Origin: a virus
IMG/VR virus record: IMGVR_UViG_3300008997_000013
Coordinates: 37,419 to 101,418 of that record
Strand: one strand, 5' to 3'
DNA: 64,000 nucleotides
Shown one piece after another: positions 31,616 to 41,451 of this stretch (its first letter is position 1; every line of letters begins with the position of its first letter). Below the pieces are notes generated by a model. That model worked only from the letters and a program-made list of their open reading frames with translations, was not told where the DNA came from and searched no databases. The position numbers and the translations under genes were made by a program.

Positions 31616-32842
31616 GTGGATCGAGAGGAATTCCTCAAGGCGCTCAATGAGGCAAACGAGGACAGCCTACTCCTCGAATCCCAGGCCCGCCGGTTCCTGT
31701 ACCGTGATGTAGAGACCTTGGTTGGGGAGGGCTTCCTTCACCACACCTTGATCCTGGGACAGCACTCGGTCACTCTCAGGACTCTCTCCCCCAGGACGAC
31801 CCTTCTCCTGAGAGCGCGAGCCCAAGCAGGAGACCTGTATCGATGGACCATAGCGTCCTCGATCTGGCTGATCGACGGATGTGAGGTGCCGCCCCACCTT
31901 ATACCTCACGTGTACAGATCATGGATCAAGGACCTCCATGTCGCGTACGCAGACATCCTCCTGTCCTGCGCGAACGGGCTCCGTAACAGGTTCTCCAGGG
32001 CCTTGAGGCTCGTTGAGGCCTACTGCTACGAGCCATACTCCAGGGGGCTTTGGAGGATGCTTGGGAAGCCCTGTACAGGGCTCGAGGACGCCAACGCCGT
32101 CCGGCGGATATGGGTCGCCTACAACCTGAGTGAGGATCTCAACCAACAGGACATAGAACGTTGGAGCCACACCCAAGCTCTGGTTTCGGCACTCACGAGC
32201 AAGGGAGGGAAGAAGCTCCGGAACGCAGTGACTCGGGATCAGGAAAGGGAGAAGGAACGGCGCCAGAGGGTGATCGAGGACGCTGTGAACTGGGTAATCC
32301 GTGGGGATGAGGAGGCCCAGAAGGTCGTCGTAACCATCGACGGTCAGGACATCGAGGTGAAGCGGGTGGTATCCCAGAGGAGCACTAAGGATCTCCTCGA
32401 GGAGATGGACCGTGTCAAGTCAGGGGAGATCGATCTACACGACGCCCTCATCGCCCAGTACCACAAGGATGTTCGCAGGGAGATCCAGGGCCGAAGGGAC
32501 GCCGTCGCGGAGAAGATCAGAGCAGCACAAGAAGCCGTCGAGCAGGCAATCGATGTAGGCAGGCCCTCCTTGGTCGGATACACACCAGAGCAGCTCAAGG
32601 AGCTCCGTCCGGGGATGGCAGACCGCCCCCGGACCACCGCTACTATTCCTGGGTCGCAGAGGGTGAATCATGTCTACGACCGCTACATCCAGCCTGACTT
32701 GAAGCCCGGACAGATCACCGTAGATCGCCGAGTTGAGGAGATCGGGACTCAGCCCAAGCAGGCAGATAGGCCCTCCCTGCAGGAGCAGATCGCGAAGAGG
32801 AACCCCCGTCTACATCAAGGGCCCCCGCAGAAGGAGCAGTGA
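31616..32842 (+). CDS. Putative tail assembly chaperone / tail protein
   Basis: 408 residues, GTG start. Folded N-terminal half: FLYRDVETLVGEGFLHHTLI, HSVTLRTLSPRTTLLLRARA, YRWTIASSIWLIDGCEV, resembling large-phage proteins found next to tape measures that bind them before assembly. The C-terminal half is charged coiled coil and linker (REIQGRRDAVAEKIRAAQEA). Function inferred from position. Confidence 0.5.
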   Translation: MDREEFLKALNEANEDSLLLESQARRFLYRDVETLVGEGFLHHTLILGQHSVTLRTLSPRTTLLLRARAQAGDLYRWTIASSIWLIDGCEVPPHLIPHVYRSWIKDLHVAYADILLSCANGLRNRFSRALRLVEAYCYEPYSRGLWRMLGKPCTGLEDANAVRRIWVAYNLSEDLNQQDIERWSHTQALVSALTSKGGKKLRNAVTRDQEREKERRQRVIEDAVNWVIRGDEEAQKVVVTIDGQDIEVKRVVSQRSTKDLLEEMDRVKSGEIDLHDALIAQYHKDVRREIQGRRDAVAEKIRAAQEAVEQAIDVGRPSLVGYTPEQLKELRPGMADRPRTTATIPGSQRVNHVYDRYIQPDLKPGQITVDRRVEEIGTQPKQADRPSLQEQIAKRNPRLHQGPPQKEQ

Positions 32843-32843
32843 T

Positions 32844-32875
32844 CAGGCTATCTCCCTCCCTATCGGCAGGATAGG
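32844..32875 (+). promoter_or_regulatory. Shared 13-mer and hairpin before tape-measure gene
   Basis: CAGGCTATCTCCC (32844-32856), identical to 21286-21298, followed by a hairpin CCTATC-GGCAG-GATAGG (32859-32875) ending seven bases before ATG 32882. Likely a late promoter or leader; not an intrinsic terminator, as there is no U-run. Confidence 0.4.
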
Positions 32876-32881
32876 ATTCCC

Positions 32882-35800
32882 ATGCTCAACCTGAAAGCCA
32901 TCGTAGATCTTGTCGTCGGGACCGTCACCCGTGGGCGAGAGGCAGAGCGGGAGATCACACGGATGACTGGGGAGGCCACCGAAGAGGGGGTCATCCGCGG
33001 AATGACGGCCGGAACCAAGAAGGCCCAGGAGAAGCTCTACAAGACATACGCCCAGCTGGGCAAGGTCGGGATGACCGAGGCGGCCAAGACCCTTCGCTAC
33101 GAGGTGGACAGGGCCAACAAGGACCAGCTGGAGACCCAGAAGAAGATCTCCGACATCCGGAAGAAGCTCAAGAAGACGGACAAAGAGGAGGAGAAGGAGA
33201 TCCTCCGGATGCAGGAGGATAGCCTCAAGTTCCAGCTGGCGGCACAGCACGAGGCTCAAGAGAAGCTGATCGATCGAGCCATGGGCGCCACCAAAGATCG
33301 CGTAGCTCTCATGGAAGCCGCCCAGAAGCGCATGGATCGGACCCAGGACCAGGTCTGGAAGGACCGTTCCGACGGGTTCCAGAAGAGCATCCAGAGCGCG
33401 CTGTCCATGGACAGGCTGGACCCGTCCAACATAGCAGAGGGGCTCATGAAGGGTCTCTCAGGAGTGATGGACGCCAAGGCTGGGAAGATGATGGCCTCTG
33501 GCGCCGGAGGTACGGCAGCGGGAGCGGCTGGGATTGCCAAGCTGACGGCCGCTGCCGGAACCCTGGCCGCCGCTGCGGGAGGTCTCGCCGCCTTCTTGGC
33601 AGTCCTGGGAGCCGCCTATGGGCAGACCAAGGATCTGAACAAGGCTCTGATGGAGGGTGTTTCCGCCGCCGACATGTATGGGGCAGGGGCTGTCAGCCTG
33701 GGAGCAACCCTGGGTGATCTCCGGAAGGTGTCAATCGGCCTCGCCGGAGACTATCGGTTGACCAAGGAGGAGGTGCTCGGCGCCATCACAGCGTTCAATG
33801 AGGCGGGCGTCACCCTTGGTGAGATGAGAGGGATGGTCACTGAGACCACCATTGACATGGCCAAGTACAAGACGATCACGGAGATGGCCATCCGGGCGAC
33901 CCAAACTCTGGGTCTGTCCTTCTCCGATGTCGCGGACTTCACCAACAAGATGAACCGGGACCTGGGAGCCGGCCTGGATTCCGTCCAGGGGGCCTTCGGC
34001 ATGATCGCCGAGGAAGCCGGCAAGGCGGGGATGAACACCAAGGACTTCTTCGCAGCCATCAACAACGCGACCTCAGGCATGGCCCTGTACAACTTCCGTG
34101 TCGGGGATACGGTGGGGCTGTTCTCGGACCTGGTCAAGATCCTCGGCGAAGACTTGGCCAAGGAGAAGATCGGTCTCGAGGGAACGTTCCGTGGGATGGG
34201 AATGCAGGAGCGGTTCAAGAGCCAGATGCTGATGGGCCGGGGCCGGGCTTCCGGGATCGTTCGTGCGGATGCTGAGTCCCAGGGAGAAGCCTTCGCGGAC
34301 AAGTTTGCAGGGAAGCTCTCCGGAGACCCCGCTTTCAAGGGGCTGTTCTCCGCGGACGGTCGGTCCATGGATATCGAGGCCCTCTCCAAGATGACAGGCG
34401 AGGAGTTCCGCGCCGCTTATGCTTCTGCCCAGAAAGCTGATCCTGCTGCCGCACGTCAGTTGTTCTCTCTCCGGGGACTCGCCCAAGGAGCCACCGGTGG
34501 GGGCATGGCTGCTGCGGGAGCGCTCGGGCATCTTTCCAAGACAGGAGAGCTCGCGGCCCAGCTGGCCCAGGGAGCCGCGTTCCGAGGAGGAGGGGAGACC
34601 CCGCTTGCTGAGCTCACTGGCGTGAACCGGATGATGATGGAGGAGGTCACAGGACTGACTGGAGAAGCTTTCGACCAGCTGGCCCTCCTGGAGACGGGAC
34701 TCCGAGCCGAATACGAGGCCAAGGGTGGGAAGGAAGTCCTGGGGGACTTCTACGATGCATTGGCCGCTGGGGAGCTCAGCGGAGGAGCAGAGCTTGAAGC
34801 CCTCGGGGAGCTGAAGTTCTCTACCATGGAACGGATCGCCAAGGAGCAGCTGGAGGAGACTCGTAGCTTCTCCCAGGAGCTCAGTAACGTCATCGCCGGG
34901 CTCCTTGAGCAGATTGCCAGCGGCATGGAGATGCTGGTCGGGATCATGGGCGACGATGAGCATTCGAAGAAGATCGAGGCCCGCCGCGCCAGTGTCGGGG
35001 AGTCCCAGAGGATCGGAGACGAGATCGCTGTGCTGGACGAGAAGCTCTCCGAGCTCAAGCAGAAGCAGGTCACCTCTGCGGATGGGGAGGAGGTTGCTGC
35101 ATTGGGGAAAGAAATCTCCCGCCTCCAGGGACAGCGTTCCGGTCTCTCCGCCCAGGGGGACGCCCAGTCCCGGTTCCAGAGGAACCTTTCCTTGGGGATG
35201 ACAGCCCAAGAAGCGATGGAAGCTACGTTCTCCGATGAGCAGAAGTCCATGGTGGACTACGGAGAGAGCACCTACGCCACTCGCACCACGAAGCGTATGG
35301 GAGAGATGCATACGGAGACCTATGCAACGTCTTCCCCTGAGTTTGACAAAGATCGGATGACCCCAGAGAAGATCTCAGAGATGGCCTCCGGGATCACAGA
35401 CGCAGAACAGGAGCAGAAGCTGCGCGACGAGGAACAGCTCAAGCTCCAAGAGAAGCAGCTCAAGGAGGAGAAGAAAGGGTTCGATGCTGTCGTTGAGAGT
35501 GTAGAGAACGCCCAGAAACGGGAGGCCCTGGCCGAGCTTGGGTCACAGTTCGGCTACAAGGCAGTCCAGACGGCCCACCAGACCGGGGACTGGACCTCGG
35601 TGGTGGCCAACGCCCGGAAGGGGGGTCTCACCATGGAAGAGAGCCAAGCCCTGGCCTTGGGTGGGGCAAGCACCGACCTTCTGTACAATCCCATGGCCAA
35701 CGACTTCATCTACCGGGGAGACGGTCGGTCCGGAAACATCACGCCCATCAACAAGTCTGACGAGTTCTTCGGTGCGAAGCCGGGAGGTCCGATTTCCCAG

Positions 35801-35920
35801 GGGATGGGGAACAAGAGCGTCACCATCAACATCAACGGAGGGGACATCAACAAGGTGAAGGAGGTGGTCACCAAAGTGCTCCTGGACACCGGCTACCCGA
35901 GCATGAAGTCCTATGGCTGA
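32882..35920 (+). CDS. Tail tape measure protein
   Basis: 1012 residues. Long coiled coils (KKISDIRKKLKKTDKEEEKE) lead into an Ala/Gly-rich hydrophobic segment (GIAKLTAAAGTLAAAAGGLA then AFLAVLGAAYG, about residues 218-245), followed by repeating helical blocks and a C-terminal SVTININGGDINKVKEVVTK motif seen in many tape measures. It sets tail length inside the tube and helps DNA entry. Length implies a tail of roughly 150 nm by the usual 0.15 nm per residue rule. No peptidase or lysozyme domain was noticed. Confidence 0.85.
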   Translation: MLNLKAIVDLVVGTVTRGREAEREITRMTGEATEEGVIRGMTAGTKKAQEKLYKTYAQLGKVGMTEAAKTLRYEVDRANKDQLETQKKISDIRKKLKKTDKEEEKEILRMQEDSLKFQLAAQHEAQEKLIDRAMGATKDRVALMEAAQKRMDRTQDQVWKDRSDGFQKSIQSALSMDRLDPSNIAEGLMKGLSGVMDAKAGKMMASGAGGTAAGAAGIAKLTAAAGTLAAAAGGLAAFLAVLGAAYGQTKDLNKALMEGVSAADMYGAGAVSLGATLGDLRKVSIGLAGDYRLTKEEVLGAITAFNEAGVTLGEMRGMVTETTIDMAKYKTITEMAIRATQTLGLSFSDVADFTNKMNRDLGAGLDSVQGAFGMIAEEAGKAGMNTKDFFAAINNATSGMALYNFRVGDTVGLFSDLVKILGEDLAKEKIGLEGTFRGMGMQERFKSQMLMGRGRASGIVRADAESQGEAFADKFAGKLSGDPAFKGLFSADGRSMDIEALSKMTGEEFRAAYASAQKADPAAARQLFSLRGLAQGATGGGMAAAGALGHLSKTGELAAQLAQGAAFRGGGETPLAELTGVNRMMMEEVTGLTGEAFDQLALLETGLRAEYEAKGGKEVLGDFYDALAAGELSGGAELEALGELKFSTMERIAKEQLEETRSFSQELSNVIAGLLEQIASGMEMLVGIMGDDEHSKKIEARRASVGESQRIGDEIAVLDEKLSELKQKQVTSADGEEVAALGKEISRLQGQRSGLSAQGDAQSRFQRNLSLGMTAQEAMEATFSDEQKSMVDYGESTYATRTTKRMGEMHTETYATSSPEFDKDRMTPEKISEMASGITDAEQEQKLRDEEQLKLQEKQLKEEKKGFDAVVESVENAQKREALAELGSQFGYKAVQTAHQTGDWTSVVANARKGGLTMEESQALALGGASTDLLYNPMANDFIYRGDGRSGNITPINKSDEFFGAKPGGPISQGMGNKSVTININGGDINKVKEVVTKVLLDTGYPSMKSYG

Positions 35921-36518
35921 TCGGCCGATCTTCACAGGAGCGTTCCCTGCCGGGGAGGAGGATGAGTTCTCCGGGCGAGGGGTCCGCCCCGTGGTGTTTG
36001 ATATTCTGGGCCCGGACTGGGAGACCTCAATCCTCCCCGAGGGGGTCCGGTTGGTCCTCCATGTCAACCCAAACTCGATGACCATCAAGTGGACTCGCTC
36101 GGTCGTGCGGATCCAGACCAAGTCAGGGTTCGTAGAGCAGCACTTCGGGGACAACGCGCAGAACATCGACTTCGACGTCGCTACGGGCGGGTTCAAGAGG
36201 CTTTACACAGGGCTCACCAGCACCACTTCTCCGAACCAGACGGGAGGAACCCGTCGCGAGACCCTCTCCTATGACAGCTACCTTGACCTGTTGGCTTTGT
36301 TCCACAACAATGGCTCTGTGTACGACGCCGCAGGACAGGTGGTTCTCCAGGGGATTATCAAGGTGATATTTGACGGCGGTGTCTATTTCGGTTGGTTCGA
36401 TACATTCAACGTGACGGAAGACGCCAACAAGCCGTTCCAGTTCACCCTGACGGCAGCTATGACGATCTCCCATGAGAGCCAAGTCTGGCGAACCGCAATC
36501 CAGTTGGGGGACTCCTGA
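35913..36518 (+). CDS. Baseplate/distal tail protein, paralogue 1
   Basis: 201 residues, overlapping the tape-measure end. VLHVNPNSMTIKWTRSVVRI, then YDSYLDLLALFHNNGSVYD and FGWFDTFNVTEDANKPFQFT define a fold shared with the next gene (LFVNPANMSVSYSTVQQFSN; FTSLYHFYRNNGYIF; FGHIERFSYSYQEGSPHRIE). Such proteins directly after the tape measure usually cap the tube as baseplate wedge or hub adaptors. Confidence 0.6.
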   Translation: MADRPIFTGAFPAGEEDEFSGRGVRPVVFDILGPDWETSILPEGVRLVLHVNPNSMTIKWTRSVVRIQTKSGFVEQHFGDNAQNIDFDVATGGFKRLYTGLTSTTSPNQTGGTRRETLSYDSYLDLLALFHNNGSVYDAAGQVVLQGIIKVIFDGGVYFGWFDTFNVTEDANKPFQFTLTAAMTISHESQVWRTAIQLGDS

Positions 36519-37582
36519 TGGCCATTGCAAGCCTCCGAGAGGACCTGATTGCCGATCGGTACGCGACCCTCCCTGTGGGGCCAGGGCTGGTGTATTCGTT
36601 CGAGACCCAGGCAGGGATCCCCGTAGACGCAGGGAACCCTCTCACCCGGGACCTGTCTCCATTCACGATCCGGATTGTAGTCCCGGATCTGGTCGCCGAA
36701 AACACAGGGATCGATGTAAACCTGATCGGCCGGGGAGGACAGTCTACCGACGAGTTCAACACAGCCGCGAACGCTGTTCGTTCCTCTTTCGGAATCTCTA
36801 CGATCACCGGAGGGACAGGAGCCTTGTCTCAACTCGAGCGGATCGTGTCGGCAGGCCAAATTGTATCGGGAGCCACGAACACGGAGCGGGCTGTCTTCAC
36901 TGATGCTCTGACCGCAGCCGATGTAGCCCGTCAGGTAGAGATCCTCCTGAACACACCGCCCCTGACGCTCTTCGTCAACCCGGCGAACATGTCCGTCAGC
37001 TACTCGACGGTCCAGCAGTTCTCGAATCGAACCCGCTGGGGATTCATGTTCGAGCGCTGGGGAGAGGGTCAGCCTGCGATCTCGTTCTCTGGATCCACCG
37101 GCGCGTTCATGGCGGGGGCGAACCCTGCCACAGCGATCCCAGGCCAAGCGGAAACGGGCTCAGCCAGCGGAACTCAGTTCGCATCGAAGCGGGACAGCGC
37201 CGCGTTCCAGAACTTCACCTCTCTGTACCACTTCTACAGGAACAACGGCTACATCTTCAATACGATAGAGGGGTCCGAAGCCCATCACATGGTAGGCGGC
37301 CTGGCCATTGACTACGACCAGTTCACCTACTTCGGCCACATCGAGAGGTTCTCCTACAGCTACCAGGAGGGGTCTCCTCATCGGATCGAGTGGTCCATGG
37401 AGTTCACCGTTAGCTTTATGTACGATCACGCGGAGAGGACTACAGTGGTGCAGCCGATGAGGGCCTTGGGGGAGACCCAGACCAACAGTGCAGACCCTGG
37501 GCTTGGCGCTGGTCTATCTTCCGGAGCCTCATCGGTAGATGAATCCCTGGCCCACCTGCCCATTGATCTCCTGGGGTTCTGA
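36518..37582 (+). CDS. Baseplate/distal tail protein, paralogue 2
   Basis: 354 residues, TGATG overlap. The C-terminal 220 residues are the paralogue of the preceding protein; the N-terminal 130 (ATLPVGPGLVYSFETQAGIP onward) are an added Ser/Thr/Gly-rich domain. A duplicated adaptor, probably forming part of the same ring or two stacked rings. Confidence 0.6.
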   Translation: MAIASLREDLIADRYATLPVGPGLVYSFETQAGIPVDAGNPLTRDLSPFTIRIVVPDLVAENTGIDVNLIGRGGQSTDEFNTAANAVRSSFGISTITGGTGALSQLERIVSAGQIVSGATNTERAVFTDALTAADVARQVEILLNTPPLTLFVNPANMSVSYSTVQQFSNRTRWGFMFERWGEGQPAISFSGSTGAFMAGANPATAIPGQAETGSASGTQFASKRDSAAFQNFTSLYHFYRNNGYIFNTIEGSEAHHMVGGLAIDYDQFTYFGHIERFSYSYQEGSPHRIEWSMEFTVSFMYDHAERTTVVQPMRALGETQTNSADPGLGAGLSSGASSVDESLAHLPIDLLGF

Positions 37583-40500
37583 TGTCCTTGAGCAACCGCC
37601 CCTACATCGGGACCTGGCAGATGCGAGGCCAGACTTCGGTCAAGCACTCGCCCGATGCCATCGTCCTGATCAACGGCCACCAGGAGATGGCCACCTGTCC
37701 TACCTGCAACAAGGGTCTGGATCTCAACCGCTACATCACCAACATCTCGGTGGATGGGACCACCGATCCCGTTGCCTCCGCGAACATCTCCCTGAGCATC
37801 CCTCGCTATGACGCGAGTCTCTTCTCCTTCGATGGGAACCATGTCCTGAAGCCGGGATTGGAAGTCATTGTCTTCATGAAGGGATACTTCCCCATGAAGG
37901 GCTTCGCCAGCCTGGGGCAGGACCCCTCGGAGCTCGAAGGCTTCGACCCGGATGGAGTCCCCCTCTATCCCTACTACCAGGTGTTCAGAGGAGTCACGAC
38001 CAACGTCTCCCATGGATTCAGCGGGGGCTTCTACACGGCGACTCTACAGTGCTCCAACCTCCTACACTTCTGGCAGAACCTCAAACTGTCCACCAACGGT
38101 GCGGTGATGGGGAAGAGGCCGGCGGACTCCCAAGTCCAGCCTGATCTTCGGGGACACAAGTTCACCAGCGCCAACCCCTACGCCATCATCTACACGCTGG
38201 TTCGGGTGGGGTTCGGGGCTGCCTATGGCGTCGAGTTCATGCTGGGGAAGCAAACCAGCATCTCGGCCAAGGACGGGGACAACCGCAAGTACCAGTTCAA
38301 GCACGCCGCTGAGTGGTGGGAGAAACGTTGGACGGAGCACTCAGGCAGCCTCCGCATGTATGGGATTGACGGGAGGATCTTCAACGCCTTCGAGCAGGCG
38401 TACCTGGGGGCCTGGTACGACACCCGGGGAGAGTCCTCTGGAAGCTCTGTGCTCTTCCAGACTGCGCAAAGGATCCTGCAGACGGAGGGCCAGGACTACA
38501 ATCCCCAGAGGCATCAGGAGTTCTTGGAGAAGGCCCAGGAGTTGGGATACGACCCCCTGGCTACTCGGGCTGCTGTGTACGATACATCAGGAGGGAACGG
38601 GACGTCCTTCGCGACCGAGGACGTTCTACGGATGCAGGCGTTCACTCTCGATGTGGGGCGTCTTGGGTCCATCAACATGTTCGAAACCGAGTACATGTCC
38701 AAGCTCGAGATCGTCGAGCGGGTCAAGTCTATCACAGGCTTCGAGTTCTACCAGGACGTTGATGGGGACCTCGTCTTCAAGCCCCCTCTGTACAACATGG
38801 ACACCCGAGACGACCCTGTCTACGTGATCGAGGACCGGGATCTGATCTCCATCAACCCTTCTGAGGGAGAGCCCGAGGCCACCATGGTCAAGGGGACAGG
38901 CTCCCACTTTGCCAATCTCTCCGGACACGGGATCGAAGGATGGCTGGGGGTCGGGGGTGTCTTCATCGACTACAAGCTGGTCGCTCAGTACGGATACCGC
39001 GAGGAGACCTTCGAGTCGAACTACCTGAGCTCTCGCCAGGCTCTGTTCGTATCTGCGATCAACCGACTGGACATGGCCAACGTAGGAGTCAAGAGCGCCT
39101 CCATTACCATCCCTCTCCGCCCCGAGCTCCGCCCAGGCTTCCCTGTCTACGTCCGCTCCATGGACTGCTTCTACTACGTGAGGTCCTTCTCCCACAGCTA
39201 CCAGGCCGGTGGGCAGTGCAACACCCAGATCAACGGAGTGGCCAAGAGGGCCAAGTGGCTTCCCCCGATGGAAACCCCAGGAGACGGTTCTCTTCCGGAT
39301 GTCTCCCACGTTCGCCTGGACGCTCCTGGGGAGTTCCCTGCCCAGCCCATGATGGGATTCGACCAACATATGTCGGAGGACGCGGGGGATGCAGGACCCC
39401 CGCGCAACTACGGATTCCCCAACGTTGTCTTGGCATTGGACCCAGACAAGATCAACCTGGCCACTGTGGATCTGGCGAGCGGGGTCATCACTGCGGAGGG
39501 GTACATCCAGATCGCCCTGACCTCAGGGATCCTGGAGCGCGGGGAGACCGACCAGATCTTCTATCTCAGGTCCTCCAATGAGGAGAAGATCGAGATACAG
39601 CTGTCCGAGATCGAGCAGCAGTGGACGGATGTCCAAGAAGCCCTCAAGGCAGGCACCTACCAACCGGATCCCAGCAACAACCTGGGATTGGTCCTGGCCG
39701 CAATCCAACGCCGGACTTCCATAGATGTCTCAGATTCCTCGAACCTGAACAACTACCTGGCGCTGCAGACTTCCTTGAAGGGCACTTTTGCTCCAGGCAC
39801 CAGCGCCCAGGGCCGATACCGATACTTCTCGTGCTCACATCCGGACGCAGAGCATCAGGCGCCAGGGAACCTCTATGTTGATCACGAAACCTCTGAGCAC
39901 TCTACGGTGGCAGGGGGAGTTCCTGATGAGGGCTTCACCACCTCTATCCGCGCACTGACCAATGCAGGGAACGGCAAGGGGATCGCTCTCGATACAGAGC
40001 CCCGGCCTATCCAGAGAGGGATCAAGGTAGCGGCGCTCTCCCAGAAGGAGGACCCGGGAGACTACAGTTTCCAGACGGAGGTCATGGCAACCTCCGATAT
40101 CCGGTTCGTCACATTCGGCCCCCAGACGGTCAGGAAGCGGATCACGGTGTCTCGGACCAAGCCCGGTTGGAGCGCGGGGACCAACTTCGGCCTGTCCCCC
40201 TCCTCGACCAAGGATGCCTACACAGCCCTGCTGGAGTCCCGAGCGGTTCCTGATCCTGGCCTCACTATCGGAGAGAGGTTCGAGGACGAGTACTTCCGAA
40301 TCCTGGGAGAGATCCTTCAGTTCAGTCAGGACCTGGGTGTGGATTCCGCTTCCCAGGTTAGTGCGGCCCAGTCCAAGGTGTCAACCGTGGGTCGGTGTCT
40401 GGATAGCTATGCGAAGCAGCTTGCCGAAGGATCCGACGGAAGCCTGGTATCTGCGGTGTTCATCCGGAAGTCGGACCTGGACGCCGTTCGGTCCTTGGCG

Positions 40501-41451
40501 TCCTCCTTGTCTCAAGGGCTGTGGGCCTATACCCGCCAAGTTGTCAGCGCAGCGAATAAACTTTCACCCGAGGACTGGTCCGAGTTCATGGATGCTCGGG
40601 AGAGCTTCATCCGGAACTACACAGACGGCGTTGTAGAGGTGTCTGAAGGGGAGCCGGGTGTCTTGGTATTCCGCCCAGACTCCTATGAAGAGATCAATGA
40701 CTACACCCCGATCTTCCCTGTCTCCGACGCGGGAGGCTATGAGGTGTACGGGAACCTCCCATACGGTCGGGGAGTGGGGGTAGAAGCCTTCGCGTCCCTG
40801 ATGGATAGCACTACCCAAGGGGACGATTCAGGAGACGCTACAACCACGTCTACGACCTCCACCACATGGGTCGGCGGGGTAGGCTCAAACGCCTCCGACC
40901 TCCAAGCTATCGAGAAGTTCATCATCCTTTTCCTGGCCGGAGAGGATCCCCAGACGATCTTTGGGAAGCTCTCGGCCACCGAGAGGGATGCTGTCCTGGC
41001 GGCATCCAATACCACGGAGGAGGCAATCACACGGGAGGCAGTTGAGAGCCTCCAGCACAACTCCACCAGCCAGAGAGCCCGTATCCGGAACACTCCAGTG
41101 ACCAGCTTCTTCCGGGGAATGTCCCAGACAGGAGAGGTGGCTGCCGCCAACCTCGCAGATCTCTCGGTTACGGGAGACACCTGCGTCTGTAAGGGGGCTG
41201 ACGCCGCGACTCTCCTCTCAGCTTTCTCGGAGGAGTTCATCGACCTCTTCGATGATCCTGTCCAGGGCTTCCTGGAGCAGCAGGCGGCTGGGGTCAGCGA
41301 GAGCCATCAGTTCTCCCGAGAGGCAATGGCGGGCTCTATTGTGGACAGCAGCAACGAGCAGCCTCTCGCCGACTTCTCCCGCGCAATCCAAGATTCCGTA
41401 GGGAACCTCACCGGAGGGTTGGCCTCCGCAACGGATGGGGATACCACATGA
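37582..41451 (+). CDS. Baseplate hub-like protein
   Basis: 1289 residues, TGATG overlap. The N-terminal part resembles gp27/gp44-type hub proteins: ITNISVDGTTDPVASANISL then SIPRYDAS and GLEVIVFMKGYFPMKG, with a 'v.GsvS.....a...l.i.r' hub start. It also has a single CPTC pair at residues 36-39 region. The C-terminal half is Ser/Thr-rich and helical (LSASVE-like spacing with no known fold). The hub links tail tube to the spike encoded next (ATGA overlap). Confidence 0.6.
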   Translation: MSLSNRPYIGTWQMRGQTSVKHSPDAIVLINGHQEMATCPTCNKGLDLNRYITNISVDGTTDPVASANISLSIPRYDASLFSFDGNHVLKPGLEVIVFMKGYFPMKGFASLGQDPSELEGFDPDGVPLYPYYQVFRGVTTNVSHGFSGGFYTATLQCSNLLHFWQNLKLSTNGAVMGKRPADSQVQPDLRGHKFTSANPYAIIYTLVRVGFGAAYGVEFMLGKQTSISAKDGDNRKYQFKHAAEWWEKRWTEHSGSLRMYGIDGRIFNAFEQAYLGAWYDTRGESSGSSVLFQTAQRILQTEGQDYNPQRHQEFLEKAQELGYDPLATRAAVYDTSGGNGTSFATEDVLRMQAFTLDVGRLGSINMFETEYMSKLEIVERVKSITGFEFYQDVDGDLVFKPPLYNMDTRDDPVYVIEDRDLISINPSEGEPEATMVKGTGSHFANLSGHGIEGWLGVGGVFIDYKLVAQYGYREETFESNYLSSRQALFVSAINRLDMANVGVKSASITIPLRPELRPGFPVYVRSMDCFYYVRSFSHSYQAGGQCNTQINGVAKRAKWLPPMETPGDGSLPDVSHVRLDAPGEFPAQPMMGFDQHMSEDAGDAGPPRNYGFPNVVLALDPDKINLATVDLASGVITAEGYIQIALTSGILERGETDQIFYLRSSNEEKIEIQLSEIEQQWTDVQEALKAGTYQPDPSNNLGLVLAAIQRRTSIDVSDSSNLNNYLALQTSLKGTFAPGTSAQGRYRYFSCSHPDAEHQAPGNLYVDHETSEHSTVAGGVPDEGFTTSIRALTNAGNGKGIALDTEPRPIQRGIKVAALSQKEDPGDYSFQTEVMATSDIRFVTFGPQTVRKRITVSRTKPGWSAGTNFGLSPSSTKDAYTALLESRAVPDPGLTIGERFEDEYFRILGEILQFSQDLGVDSASQVSAAQSKVSTVGRCLDSYAKQLAEGSDGSLVSAVFIRKSDLDAVRSLASSLSQGLWAYTRQVVSAANKLSPEDWSEFMDARESFIRNYTDGVVEVSEGEPGVLVFRPDSYEEINDYTPIFPVSDAGGYEVYGNLPYGRGVGVEAFASLMDSTTQGDDSGDATTTSTTSTTWVGGVGSNASDLQAIEKFIILFLAGEDPQTIFGKLSATERDAVLAASNTTEEAITREAVESLQHNSTSQRARIRNTPVTSFFRGMSQTGEVAAANLADLSVTGDTCVCKGADAATLLSAFSEEFIDLFDDPVQGFLEQQAAGVSESHQFSREAMAGSIVDSSNEQPLADFSRAIQDSVGNLTGGLASATDGDTT

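Noticed and set aside
31590-31640. Programmed -1 frameshift linking the two tail-chaperone-like genes
   Set aside because: No X-XXY-YYZ slippery heptamer was seen near the junction and the second gene has its own GTG start.
34073-35311. 412-codon minus-strand frame inside the tape-measure gene
   Set aside because: Antisense of a clear coiled-coil gene; Leu/Gly/Ser-rich nonsense.
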